Shown here piece after piece: positions 46,499 through 55,334 of a DNA stretch of 64,000 bases. The notes beneath the pieces are model-generated. The model had not been told where the DNA came from, searched no databases, and saw nothing but the letters and a program-made list of their open reading frames with translations. Both the position numbers and the translations under genes were made by a program. The stretch spans positions 496,001-560,000 of the forward strand of contig CAWGXZ010000004.1 of assembly GCA_963826695.1 (NCBI GenBank), in the 5' to 3' direction. Every line of letters starts with the position of its first letter. The stretch's first letter is position 1. Origin of the DNA: CAWGXZ01 sp963826695. GTDB lineage: Bacteria; Pseudomonadota; Gammaproteobacteria; Burkholderiales; Burkholderiaceae_C.

Positions 46499-47911
46499 TT
46501 GAGCGTCGTCGAACGGCTGGCGGCGATCGTCGGCAGCGCGCACGTCCTCACTGGCGCTGCCGCGGAGCCGCATCTCACCGACTGGCGCCAGCGTTATCAC
46601 GGCCGGGCGCTGGCCGTGGTGCGGCCGGAGAACACGCAGGCGCTGGCTGCCGTGGTCAGGATCTGCGCCGAGGAGGGCATCCCGGTCGTTGCGCAAGGCG
46701 GCAACACCGGCATGGTCGGAGGCGCCACGCCGGACGAATCGGGCCGCGCCATCGTGTTGCTGACGACGCGGCTGAACCGCGTCCGCGCAGTCGACACCGA
46801 CAACGACACCATCACCGTCGAGGCCGGCTGCATCCTGCAGACCGTGCAGGAGCAGGCCGCCGCGGTGAACCGGCTTTTTCCGCTGTCGCTCGCCGCCGAG
46901 GGCAGCTGCACCATCGGCGGCAACCTGGCGAGCAACGCCGGCGGCACCCAGGTGTTGCGATACGGCAACACCCGCGACCTGACGCTCGGCATCGAGGTCG
47001 TCGGCGCCGATGGCGAGATCTGGAACGGCCTGCGCGGCCTGCGCAAGGACAACACCGGCTACGACCTGCGCGACCTCTACATCGGCAGCGAAGGCACGCT
47101 CGGCATCATCACCGCGGCGACGCTGAAGCTGTTCCCGCTGCCGGCGGCGCGCTGCACCGCGCTGCTGGCCGTGCCGAGCGTCGAGCATGCGGTGGCGCTG
47201 CTCAAGCGCGCCCGTGCCGGCTTCAGTGCGGCCTTGACCGGCTTCGAGTTGATGGCCGGCATCTGCCTGCGGATGGTGGCGCACCACTTTCCACCGCAGC
47301 GCATTCCCTTCGAGGGGGAGTCGGCGCAGGCGCCCTGGTATGCGCTGCTCGAGATTTCCGACGCCGAAGGCGAGGCCCATGCCCGCGAGCGTTTCGAGGT
47401 CGTGCTCGGCGAAGCGATCGAGGGCGAGGAAGCCTTCGACGCGGTGATCGCCGAAAGCGTTGCCCAGAGCCGGGCGCTCTGGCATCTGCGCGAAAGCATC
47501 ACGCTGGCGCAGGCTGAGGCCGGCAAGAGCGTGAAGCACGACGTGTCGCTGCCGATCTCGAAGATCGCCGCCTTCGTCGCCACCACCGACGCGCTGCTGC
47601 AGCAGCGCTTCCCGGGCCTGGTCAACATGACCTTCGGGCACCTCGGCGACGGCAACCTGCACTACAACGTCGGCACCTCCGAGCGCTTCGGCAACGCTGA
47701 AATCTCGGCCGCGCAGGATGCCATCTACGCGCTGGTGCACGACAGCGTGCATGCCTTCGACGGCTCGATCAGCGCCGAGCACGGCGTCGGCCAGCTGAAG
47801 GTCGACGAACTGCGCCGCTACAAGAGCGAGGTCGAGCTGCGGACGATGGCGCGGATCAAGCAGGCGCTCGATCCGCTGGGAATCCTCAATCCGGGCAAGG
47901 TGCTGCGCTAG
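46499..47911 (+). CDS. FAD-linked oxidase (D-2-hydroxyacid dehydrogenase type)
   Basis: 470 residues from TTG 46499. The PCMH-type FAD domain shows VVRPENTQALAAVVRIC, VAQGGNTGMVGGATPDESG, NLASNAGGTQVLRYGN and YIGSEGTLGIIT. The C-terminal substrate domain has MTFGHLGDGNLHYNV (catalytic His region) and the end ISAEHGVGQLK ... GILNPGKVLR. Family members oxidise D-lactate, D-2-hydroxyglutarate or glycolate and pass electrons on. An in-frame ATG at 46466 is an alternative start. The gene converges on pirin with a 21-base gap. Confidence 0.92.
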   Translation: MSVVERLAAIVGSAHVLTGAAAEPHLTDWRQRYHGRALAVVRPENTQALAAVVRICAEEGIPVVAQGGNTGMVGGATPDESGRAIVLLTTRLNRVRAVDTDNDTITVEAGCILQTVQEQAAAVNRLFPLSLAAEGSCTIGGNLASNAGGTQVLRYGNTRDLTLGIEVVGADGEIWNGLRGLRKDNTGYDLRDLYIGSEGTLGIITAATLKLFPLPAARCTALLAVPSVEHAVALLKRARAGFSAALTGFELMAGICLRMVAHHFPPQRIPFEGESAQAPWYALLEISDAEGEAHARERFEVVLGEAIEGEEAFDAVIAESVAQSRALWHLRESITLAQAEAGKSVKHDVSLPISKIAAFVATTDALLQQRFPGLVNMTFGHLGDGNLHYNVGTSERFGNAEISAAQDAIYALVHDSVHAFDGSISAEHGVGQLKVDELRRYKSEVELRTMARIKQALDPLGILNPGKVLR

Positions 47912-47932
47912 GCGGCCAGCCCCGCCAACCCC

Positions 47933-48652
47933 TCAGCGCGACGGCTGCTCGATCGGCCGCAGGTCGAAGACCAGCACCTCGGCTGCTTCGCCGCGGCTGA
48001 AATGCAGGCGCCCGGCCTGGCGCACCCGGGCGCCGTCGCCGGCGCCGAGGCGCTCGCCGTCGACCTCGACGTTGCCGCGTGCCACGTGGACATACGCGTG
48101 GCGGTCGGGGTCGAGCGTCAGCGTCGCGGCCTCGTCGCCATCGAACAGGCCGGCGTAGACGCGTGCGTCCTGGTGCAACGCCAGCGAGCCGTCGTCGCCG
48201 TGCGGCGAAACGATCAGCCGCAGCCGGCCGCGCTTGTCGGTGTCGGGAACGTGCACCTGCTGGTAGCGCGGCGCCGCGCCTTGCAGCGCCGGCACGATCC
48301 AGATCTGCAGGAAATGCACCGGATCGGTCTTCGAGGCGTTGAATTCGCTGTGCCGCACGCCGGTGCCGGCGCTCATCAGTTGCACATCGCCGGGGCGGAT
48401 CACCGAGCCGGTGCCGAGCGAGTCGCGGTGCTCGAGTGCGCCGTCGAGCACGTACGAGAAGATCTCCATGTCGCGGTGCGGATGTGCGCCGAAGCCCTGC
48501 CCGGCGGCGACGCGGTCGTCGTTGATGACGAGCAGGTCCGAGAAGCCCTGCTGCGCGGGATCGTGGTAGTGACCGAAGGAAAAAGTGTGGCGCGACTGCA
48601 GCCAGCCGAAATCGGCGACGCCGCGCCGGTCTGCCTTGCGGATCTCGAGCAT
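47933..48652 (-). CDS. Pirin family protein (YhhW-type)
   Basis: 239 residues, a bicupin. The N-terminal metal site is GAHPHRDMEIFSYVL (two His) with TGVRHSEFN (His and Glu). FLQIWIVPALQGAAPRYQQ is the linker typical of YhhW, an enzyme able to oxidise quercetin in vitro. The C-terminal cupin is short. The start MLEIRKADRRGVADFGWLQS is the family's normal N-terminus. The natural substrate is unknown. Confidence 0.93.
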   Translation of the reverse strand: MLEIRKADRRGVADFGWLQSRHTFSFGHYHDPAQQGFSDLLVINDDRVAAGQGFGAHPHRDMEIFSYVLDGALEHRDSLGTGSVIRPGDVQLMSAGTGVRHSEFNASKTDPVHFLQIWIVPALQGAAPRYQQVHVPDTDKRGRLRLIVSPHGDDGSLALHQDARVYAGLFDGDEAATLTLDPDRHAYVHVARGNVEVDGERLGAGDGARVRQAGRLHFSRGEAAEVLVFDLRPIEQPSR

Positions 48653-48676
48653 GGTCCTACTCCAGGAGGGTTGATT

Positions 48677-49819
48677 TCAGGCACGCACCAGACGCAGGCA
48701 GGTGATTTCCGACGGGGCCAGGAAGCGCTTCGGCGGCCCCCAATAGCCGGTCCCGCGGCTGGTGTAGATCCAGAGCTTCTGCAGCCGGTGCAGCCCGGCG
48801 GTGAACGGCTGCTGCAGGCGCACGAACAGGTTCCATGGCCAGAACTGCCCGCCGTGGGTGTGGCCGGAAAGCTGCAGGTCGAACCCGGCAGCCGCCGCCT
48901 GCGCGGCGCTGCGCGGCTGGTGCGCGAGCAGCAGGCGCAGTCCAGCGTCGGCCGGTGCGCCGGCGAGCGAGCGCTGCGGATCGCTGCGATGCGACGCGTC
49001 GAAATGGTGCGCCGAGAAATCGGTGACACCGGCGACGACCAGCGCGCTGCCGTCGTGCCGCAGCACCACGTGGTCGTTGAGCAGCACCCGCAGGTCGAGC
49101 CGGCGCAGCTCGGCGATCCAGCCGGGCGCGCCGCTGTAGTACTCGTGGTTGCCGGTAACGAAGAACGTCCCATGGCGCGACGCCAGCCGCGCCAGCGGCG
49201 CGACATGCGGCGCCAGCTCGGCAACGCTGCCGTCGACCAGGTCGCCGGTGACCGCCACCATGTCGGCCTGCAGCCGGTTGACGCGCTCGACGATGGCGGC
49301 GACGTAGCCGCGGCGAATCGTCGGGCCGACGTGGATGTCGCTGATCTGGGCGATGGTGAAGCCGTGCAGCGCGGACGGCAACCCGGTGATCGGCACGTCG
49401 ACACGAACCACGGCGGCGGTGCGGCGCGCATTCCAGGCACCGAGCGCGGTGACGGCGATGGTCAGGGCGACCACGGCCCAGGCGGTCGGGGCGGCGAGGT
49501 CGACCCCCGGCAGCGCGTCGTCGAAGAAGAACCTCGCGATGGCCGCCGCCAAAAGCAGCGCGTCGCGCAGCAGCGTCAGGACCAGCAGCGACGAGAACAT
49601 GCCCATTGCCAGCAGGCCCGACCACGCCAGCGCGATGCGGGCGCGCGGCGAATTGCCGCGCCGGCCGTTGAAGGCCAGCGGCATCAGGACGGCCGAAGCG
49701 GCCAGCGTCACGGCCAGCAGCGTTGCCGCCCAAGGCCACCCGGCCAGTGGCGGCACCAGGCGCAGTGCCACGAGCAGATGCAGCAAGGCCGACAGCAGTG
49801 GCAGGAGTGCTCGGCGCAT
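48677..49819 (-). CDS. Metallophosphoesterase, membrane-anchored
   Basis: 380 residues. Four hydrophobic helices occupy the first about 140 residues. The calcineurin-like domain follows with QISDIHVGPTIRRG, VTGDLVDG, GNHEYYSG, LLAHQPRSA and LSGHTHGGQFWP, a full two-metal site. YaeI-type proteins of this kind are candidate phospholipid or UDP-sugar phosphodiesterases at the inner membrane. ATG 49819 begins the first helix; a longer frame upstream runs into a repeat and is rejected. Confidence 0.9.
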   Translation of the reverse strand: MRRALLPLLSALLHLLVALRLVPPLAGWPWAATLLAVTLAASAVLMPLAFNGRRGNSPRARIALAWSGLLAMGMFSSLLVLTLLRDALLLAAAIARFFFDDALPGVDLAAPTAWAVVALTIAVTALGAWNARRTAAVVRVDVPITGLPSALHGFTIAQISDIHVGPTIRRGYVAAIVERVNRLQADMVAVTGDLVDGSVAELAPHVAPLARLASRHGTFFVTGNHEYYSGAPGWIAELRRLDLRVLLNDHVVLRHDGSALVVAGVTDFSAHHFDASHRSDPQRSLAGAPADAGLRLLLAHQPRSAAQAAAAGFDLQLSGHTHGGQFWPWNLFVRLQQPFTAGLHRLQKLWIYTSRGTGYWGPPKRFLAPSEITCLRLVRA

Positions 49820-49935
49820 GGGGCCTATATCGTTGCCGGCGGGCGGAAGGCAAGGGCTCTTCGCAGTGACGGCGGCCCTTTGCGCTCCTGTTCGTGCCTT
49901 GCCCGTTGTCTTTTTGGCGAGTGTCTGTGTTGACG

Positions 49936-50356
49936 CGCCGGGTTTCCGCCCCGGCGGGCGGGTAACTTTCTTCTGTCGGGCCCAGAAGAAAGTCACCAAA
50001 GAAGAGGGCCTGAACACGATTTGGCCGTCACGCTTCGGCTACGGCAGGTCCGCAGGCTGTGGTGGCGCGAGAACCTCTACTGTGAGTTGCAGGTGCCAAT
50101 CGCGCTGCATCGCCTTGCCACCCTGGCGTCAGCGCGCCAGCCGCTGAATGCAGCGGGTAGGGTGGCTCGATGCGGCTGGACGAACTACCGTAATTGGCCG
50201 GTGCGGCACGCGGCAGAAGTTCGCGCGCCATAAGCCTTTGCGCACCACCTGCGGCCGAAGCGTGACACCCAAATGTGTATTCAGGGCCTCTTCTTTGGTG
50301 ACTTTCTTCTGGCCCCGACAGAAGAAAGTTACCCGCCCGCCGGGGCGGAATCCCGG
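49936..50356. repeat. Inverted pair of intergenic repeats with internal hairpins
   Basis: Copy 1 (about 49936-50020, plus) and copy 2 (about 50281-50356, minus) are nearly identical over some 75-80 bases and stay similar further inward. Each contains an 11-bp perfect stem, ACTTTCTTCTG/CAGAAGAAAGT, with a 6-7 base loop. The whole forms a 420-base imperfect palindrome filling most of the 600-base gap between the metallophosphoesterase and mnmH. Similar GTAACTTTCTT...AAGAAAGT repeats are common in Burkholderiales and Xanthomonas intergenic DNA. Function unknown; no gene is seen inside. Confidence 0.75.
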
Positions 50357-50423
50357 CACGTCCTATTGCCAGCTCGCCAGCGGACAACGTGTAAGGCACT
50401 CATGCCCCACTCGTCGGGCCTGT

Positions 50424-51530
50424 TCAGCCGATCGAGGCTCGCATGCCCACACGGCCGAAACGCTGCGCAAGTTCCCCAGCCGTCGCTTCGAGCTCGTCGG
50501 CATCCGTCGCGACCAGCGACACCCGGAACTCCGCCTCGCCACCCCGCGACGCCCGCTGCCGCGACCGCTGATAGCTCGGGTCGTAGTGCGCCACCAGCAC
50601 GCGCTCGAACAGCTCGCTCACCAGCCCTTCCCGAGCCAGCGCTTCCCAGCGCGCCAGCTCCTCGCCGCCGACCAGCGGCTTCAACGGGCCGAGCTTCTCG
50701 ACCATCTGCAGCGGCTCGGCGACGAACTGCGGATAGTCCTCCTCGAGCAGGCGAACCCGGTCGGCAAGCGCGGCTTCGACCTCGATGCGCGGCGTTCGCG
50801 ACATGGCATCGAAAAGCGCATCCGGCAACTGGACGTTGCCGATCTTCTTGCTCTCGGATTCGACCCAGACCGGCCTTGCCGGATCGCAACGCTGCAGCCG
50901 CTCGAGCAGCAGGCTGTCGAAGAGTTTCTGCGAAGGCTGCGGCTGCTCTGGCAGGGCGCCGATCAGCGAGCCGCGGTGCGAAGCCAGGCTTTCGAGGTCG
51001 ACGATCTGCTCGCCGTGGCGTTCCAGCGCCTGCAGAAGCCGGGTCTTGCCGCAGCCCGTCAGGCCGGCCAGAACCCGGTACTCGAATCGCCCCGGCAATG
51101 CCTGCAGCTGCTCGCGCACCCAGCGGCGATACGCCTTCCAGCCACCGGGCAGCACTTCCGGAGCGAAGCCGATGTTGCGAAGCACGTCGGCCCAGATGCG
51201 GCTGCGCTTGCCGCCGCGAAAGCAGTAGACCAGCAGCCGGTCGCCGCGGCGGAACGCTGCCAGATGCCGGTGCAGGTGGTCGGCGATGTTGCGCAGCGAA
51301 TGCTCGGCGCCGATCAGGTACGCCGCATGCGGGTTCGTGAGGTGCAGCGTGCCGACCTCGGCGAACTCGCGGTCGTTGACCACCGGCAGGTTGAGCGCGC
51401 CGGGAAGGTGGTCTTCGGCGTATTCGTGCGGCGAACGCGCGTCGATGATCAGGGCGTAGCGGTGCAGCGGGTCGATGCCGGGCGCGGGCGAGGCGGCAAG
51501 CGCTGCGGTCGGGGCGGGGCTCGTGCTCAC
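50424..51530 (-). CDS. mnmH: tRNA 2-selenouridine synthase MnmH
   Basis: 368 residues from GTG 51530. The N-terminal rhodanese-like domain has LIIDARSPHEYAEDHLPGAL and the catalytic Cys near 103 in VYCFRGGKRS. GGWKAYRRWV follows. The C-terminal P-loop domain starts GLTGCGKTRLLQAL. It replaces sulfur by selenium at the wobble uridine (position 34) of certain tRNAs, using selenophosphate. The usual partner selD is not in the window. The GTG start was chosen because upstream in-frame sequence is unconserved. A MITE-like element lies upstream. Confidence 0.92.
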   Translation of the reverse strand: MSTSPAPTAALAASPAPGIDPLHRYALIIDARSPHEYAEDHLPGALNLPVVNDREFAEVGTLHLTNPHAAYLIGAEHSLRNIADHLHRHLAAFRRGDRLLVYCFRGGKRSRIWADVLRNIGFAPEVLPGGWKAYRRWVREQLQALPGRFEYRVLAGLTGCGKTRLLQALERHGEQIVDLESLASHRGSLIGALPEQPQPSQKLFDSLLLERLQRCDPARPVWVESESKKIGNVQLPDALFDAMSRTPRIEVEAALADRVRLLEEDYPQFVAEPLQMVEKLGPLKPLVGGEELARWEALAREGLVSELFERVLVAHYDPSYQRSRQRASRGGEAEFRVSLVATDADELEATAGELAQRFGRVGMRASIG

Positions 51531-51754
51531 AGCCGTTTCGCCCTGCCGATTGGTTCGACGGGTGCGCTTTCGCTGCGCTGGAGCGGGCAGCAGCAAGGCG
51601 ACGTGGCCATTTCGTTGGGCGAGGCCGACAGCCGGCAAGGGGGCGACGTATTTCCAGGGCGGTAGCGGATGACCATGCCGTCAATGTATCCGTGCGCGAA
51701 GGACCGGTCGCACCGCACCGTGCCGGAGGGCTCGACGCGTGTGGCCTCGAAGTG

Positions 51755-52030
51755 GCTAGGAGCCTGTCGGGCTTTGGGTCGGGCCCGCGTTGGGCCGGAA
51801 AAGGGGCTCAGCTTAGGCGCAAAGCGCAGCCGGGTTGGACACCCGGCGAGCATTTGCAACGACGGATCAGCCCCTTTTCCGGCCCAACCCGAAGGGCCGG
51901 GGCGATTCGCAGTGCCATCCGTCGTTGCCGGCTCGCAGTGTGGGCCCGCCACACGGCTTCGCCGGCGCCTCGTCTGGCACTGCGACTCGCCCCGGCGCGA
52001 GCCCGACCCAAAGCCCGACAGGCTCCTAGC
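51755..52030. mobile_element. MITE-like element with 35-base terminal inverted repeats
   Basis: The ends 51755-51789 and 51996-52030 are inverted repeats of about 35 bases with one mismatch (GCTAGGAGCCTGTCGGGCTT...). Inside are two more perfect inverted repeats that interlock: 51789-51808 with 51869-51888 (20 bp), and 51856-51867 with 51917-51928 (12 bp). No transposase is encoded in the 276 bases. The right end supplies the stop codon of the radical SAM gene. It fills the space between mnmH and that gene. A mobile or formerly mobile non-coding element is the best reading. Confidence 0.7.
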
Positions 52031-53960
52031 TCGGCAGCGTCTCGCGCAGCGCCTTTGCGATCCGATGCCTCGATACCCGTGGCTTCGGTACCGGAAAATC
52101 GAACCAGCTGCGCACATCCTCCTCCAGGCCGATGCCGTGCATGAAGTTGTAGAGCGCCTTGCGCAGCGCGACACCGAGCCGGTCGTGGTCCACGCCGGTC
52201 GGGTCGATGAAGGCGACGTCGTTCTTGGCGAAGCTGACCGGCGGCAGTGGCTGCAGCGTCACGCCGTAGTCGGCCGGGCTCTGGCCGACCGGCGAATGCA
52301 CGGTGCAGGCAAAGCGGTGGAAGAAGCCCGACTGGATGCAGCCCTCGGCGAACAGCTGGCGCACGTATTCGAGCGCATCGACGGTGTCCTGCACGGTCTG
52401 CGTCGGGAAGCCGTACATCAGATAGGCGTGGACCAGGATGCCGGCGTCGGCGAAGCCCCGGGTCACCCGCGCGACCTGGTCGACCGAGACGCCCTTCTTC
52501 ATCAGCGCCAGCAGCCGGTCGGATGCGACTTCGAGCCCGCCGGAGATGGCGATGCAGCCGCTGTCGGCGAGCTGCTGGCACAGCTCGGGCGATGAACGTC
52601 TTCTCGAAGCGGATGTTGCCCCACCAGGTGATCGGCACGCGGCGGCGCTGCAGCTCGGCGGCCAGCGCCTTCAGCGACTTCGGCGGCGCCGCCTCGTCGA
52701 CGAAGTGAAAGCCGGTCTGGCCGGTCTCCGCGACGATCGCCTCGATGCGGTCGACCAGCGTCTCGGCGCTGGCCGCGTCGTAGCGCGAGATGTAGTCGAG
52801 GCTCACGTCGCAGAAGCTGCACTTCTTCCAGTAGCAGCCGTGCGCGACCGTCAGCTTGTTCCAGCGCCCGTCGGACCACAGCCGGTGCATCGGGTTCAGC
52901 ATGTCGAGCAGCGACAGGTAGCTGCCGAGCGGCAGGCCGTCCCAGGTCGGCGTGCCGACGTCGGCGAACGCCACCTCGGGCTCGGGCAGGTTGACATAGC
53001 GCACCGCCGGTGCACCCGTTGCGGGGTCGACGCCGCGCAGGTAGGTGCGGACCAGCCGGCTGCTCGACCGGCCGCCTTGCAGATGGTCGAGCAGCGCCAG
53101 CAGCGGGCGCTCGCCGGCGTCGAGCGTCAGGTAGTCGAAGTAGTCGAAGACGCGCGGCTCGCTCAGTTCGCGCAGCTCGGTGTTGACGAAGCCTCCGCCG
53201 AGCACCGTGACGACCTCGGGGTGCCGTGCCTTGATCGTCTGCGCGATGCGGAAGGCTGCGTACACCGCGCCTGGGAACGGCACGGAGACCAGCACGACGG
53301 TCGGCCGGTGGCGCTCGAGCGCGTCGAGCGTCAACCCGCGCAGCAGCGCGTCGACCAGGTTCGGCGGCGCCTGCAGCGCGGCGGCCAGCGGATCGAAGCT
53401 GGCCTGGCTCTGCGCCAGGCTCTCGGCGTAGCGGACGAACTCGAAGCGCGGATCGACGCCGTCGCGGATCACGTCGGCAATGTCGTTCAGGTAGAGCGTC
53501 GCGAGGTGTCGCGCGCGGTCCTGCAGGCCGAGCGCGCCGAAGGCCCAGGCCATCGGGTCGCCGCCGTCGGGGTCCTCATAGACATCGAGCGACGCGAAGC
53601 GCGGGCCTTCGGGCAGGAAGCTGCGCGCGGCGATGCGATGCGCGAGCGTCGAGTCGCGCCCCTGCAGGAAGGCGATCGTCGGCGCGATGGTCAGCGCGTA
53701 CCGGTCGGCCTGGGCCATGAACGAAGCGACGCTGGGGCTTCGGCGTCGGCACGCTGGCCGGCTGCAATGTGCGCTTCGATGGCGGCGAGGCCTGCGCGCG
53801 ACAGCAGCCGCAGTGCCAGCGCCAACGCCAGGTCCTCCTGCACGGCATCGACGCCGCGCGAGCGCAGGAAGCCGGTGAGATAGGCGGTCGACGGATAGGG
53901 CGTGTTGAGCTGCGTCATCGGCGGGATGAGCGACAGCACGCGCTGGGGCAGGGAGGGCAT
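52026..53960 (-). pseudogene. Radical SAM protein with B12-binding-like N-terminus, two frameshifts
   Basis: About 644 codons. The start MPSLPQRVLSLIPPMTQLNT and PYPSTAYLTGFLRSRGVDAV is the cobalamin-binding-type N-terminus. The frame breaks near 53728 (one extra T) and continues at SFMAQADRYALTIA. The radical SAM cluster is GCYWKKCSFCD, Cys-x4-Cys-x2-Cys, one residue wider than the classical spacing but seen in some B12-radical SAM families. The second break near 52594 (one extra base) leads to SPELCQQLADSGC and LMYGFPTQTVQDT. Both halves are otherwise clean, so assembly error is likely. The stop lies in a MITE terminal repeat. Substrate unknown. Confidence 0.8.
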
Positions 53961-54477
53961 GGAGGGCAACGCGGTCAGTCTGAAGAAGCCGATCAGCGGC
54001 GCCTTGCGCGGTTGACGGACTCTATTGTCCCCGCGAGCGGGAGGATCGGGGGCATTGGGACTCGCGCGTCGCGTGACCGGCGCGTTGGCGCCACGGCGTT
54101 GGCGGCAGCTGCCGCGATTCCGGATACGAACGTCTGGCGCGACTGATTGGCACTGCGCAGGTTCAAAAAGCGGATCAGCCGGCGCGCCAGTGGGATGTTG
54201 GTGAAATCGGCGAGATTTATTTTGACGCGATTCTGCCACGCCTGCCGGTTTACCGCGGGGGTTGGATCGAAGATCGGCGGGCAGCTGCGCTCTTTTGGGG
54301 GATGTCTGCACCCCCGCACGGGGGTATGGCAGAAGCACCCATTCCACACAGAATAGCCGTGAGCAGTTCGCGCGGTTACCAAACAACTTCCCTGCGTGTC
54401 AACTGCTCTTCCCCGGGTACGCCGTAGGAAGCAGCGGCCGGGGGAGTTTCAATCCAAACCCTCTCAGGAGAATCGCA
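53961..54477. other. Intergenic region, AT-richer than its surroundings
   Basis: About 517 bases between the divergent radical SAM gene and the 224-residue gene. It holds a small hairpin ACCCCC-gcac-GGGGGT (54310-54325) and AT-rich patches near 54200 and 54370. Short open frames on both strands have no recognisable product. Promoters for both flanking genes should lie here. Confidence 0.45.
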
Positions 54478-55152
54478 ATGGGTGCAAAAATCACCGACAA
54501 CTATCTCGAATTCAACGGCGTGAAATACTTCCGCGGCAAATCCGAGAATATCGAGATCGGTGCCTATGGAGAAAAGAAGGACGGCCTGGGCACCACGTAT
54601 CTTGCAGTGCAAAGCCGGGTCAGGGCCGAAAACCTGAGCGGCCGGGTTCGCTACTTCACGACCGCCGATATCGAATGGGAGCAGACCAACTCGGCCGCGG
54701 TCGAGGCCAATGGAAAGTTCAAGATCTTCGGTCTCGACGCCAAGGTGGGGGTCGAAGGCTCGTACGCCAAGGCCAAAAGTGCCAAGTTGAAGCTGATCAA
54801 GCTGGGCATGGAAGAGGGTGCGTTGACCAAGATGCTGAACAGCGAGGCGACTGGCGCGCGGAAATTCCTGGCCGACGAAGGTGGCGATGCCCGCATCGTC
54901 TCCGAGGTGTGGATCGTCGTCGAGGCGGTGCTCGCCGAGCATTTCGCGAGCAGCGGCTCGGTCTCGGCCGGCGTGAGCGCCGCGGGCAGCGCGGCCGTGG
55001 ATGTCACGGCCTCCGGCGGCAAGCAGGGCTCGCAGACGGTGACGCTTTCGAAGGGCACGACCTTCGCCTACATGTTCCACAAGGTGAAGACCTGGAACAA
55101 GGACAAGTCGCGGATCGAGGACATGGAGGACGACTCGCGCGGCATGCGCTGA
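54478..55152 (+). CDS. Unrecognised 224-residue protein
   Basis: CAGGAG lies 6-11 bases before ATG 54478. No signal peptide or membrane helix. The first 100 residues are beta-rich (YLEFNGVKYFRGKSENIEIG, TYLAVQSRVRAENLSGRVRY). A Lys/Ala-rich amphipathic stretch follows (GVEGSYAKAKSAKLKLIKLG), then VSEVWIVVEAVLAEHF, a Gly/Ala/Ser-rich flexible region (about 165-190) and VTLSKGTTFAYMFHKVKTWN. Codon use matches neighbours, so it is a real gene. I do not recognise the family. The charged strands and flexible Gly region could suit a self-assembling or pore-type protein, but that is speculation. Confidence 0.7.
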   Translation: MGAKITDNYLEFNGVKYFRGKSENIEIGAYGEKKDGLGTTYLAVQSRVRAENLSGRVRYFTTADIEWEQTNSAAVEANGKFKIFGLDAKVGVEGSYAKAKSAKLKLIKLGMEEGALTKMLNSEATGARKFLADEGGDARIVSEVWIVVEAVLAEHFASSGSVSAGVSAAGSAAVDVTASGGKQGSQTVTLSKGTTFAYMFHKVKTWNKDKSRIEDMEDDSRGMR

Positions 55153-55297
55153 GAGCCCCAGGCGGGCGGGTCGCAGGAAGCCAACGCGCGACCGCCCGTC
55201 GCGATGCTTGAACTCGGACCGGCATGGTTTCGGCCGGAGGCACGACGCCGGCGCAGCCCGCTTCCTGGCCCGGAAAAGCCTTGAAGCCCGCCGGGTT

Positions 55298-55317
55298 CAT
55301 ATGACGGTCGTCATATG
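55298..55317. promoter_or_regulatory. TetR-type operator 1
   Basis: CATATGACGGTCGTCATATG is palindromic apart from its centre and lies just upstream of the TetR gene. An almost identical palindrome (ATATGACG-N2-CGTCATAT) stands before the SDR gene at 55969, arguing for one regulator binding both. Confidence 0.75.
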
Positions 55318-55334
55318 CAGGTATGCTCCACGAC

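Noticed and set aside
48677..49819. The metallophosphoesterase as the missing PdeM partner of the ligase-helicase module
   Set aside because: It is membrane-anchored YaeI-type, whereas PdeM is a short soluble protein, and it is 13 kb from the helicase.
48677..50017. Long N-terminal extension of the metallophosphoesterase (start near 50017)
   Set aside because: The extension is encoded by the intergenic repeat and lacks protein-like conservation; ATG 49819 begins the first membrane helix.
54478..55152. Gasdermin-like pore former for the 224-residue protein, based on SKGTTFAYMFHKV
   Set aside because: Only one short strand is reminiscent; no protease partner gene and no N-terminal similarity.
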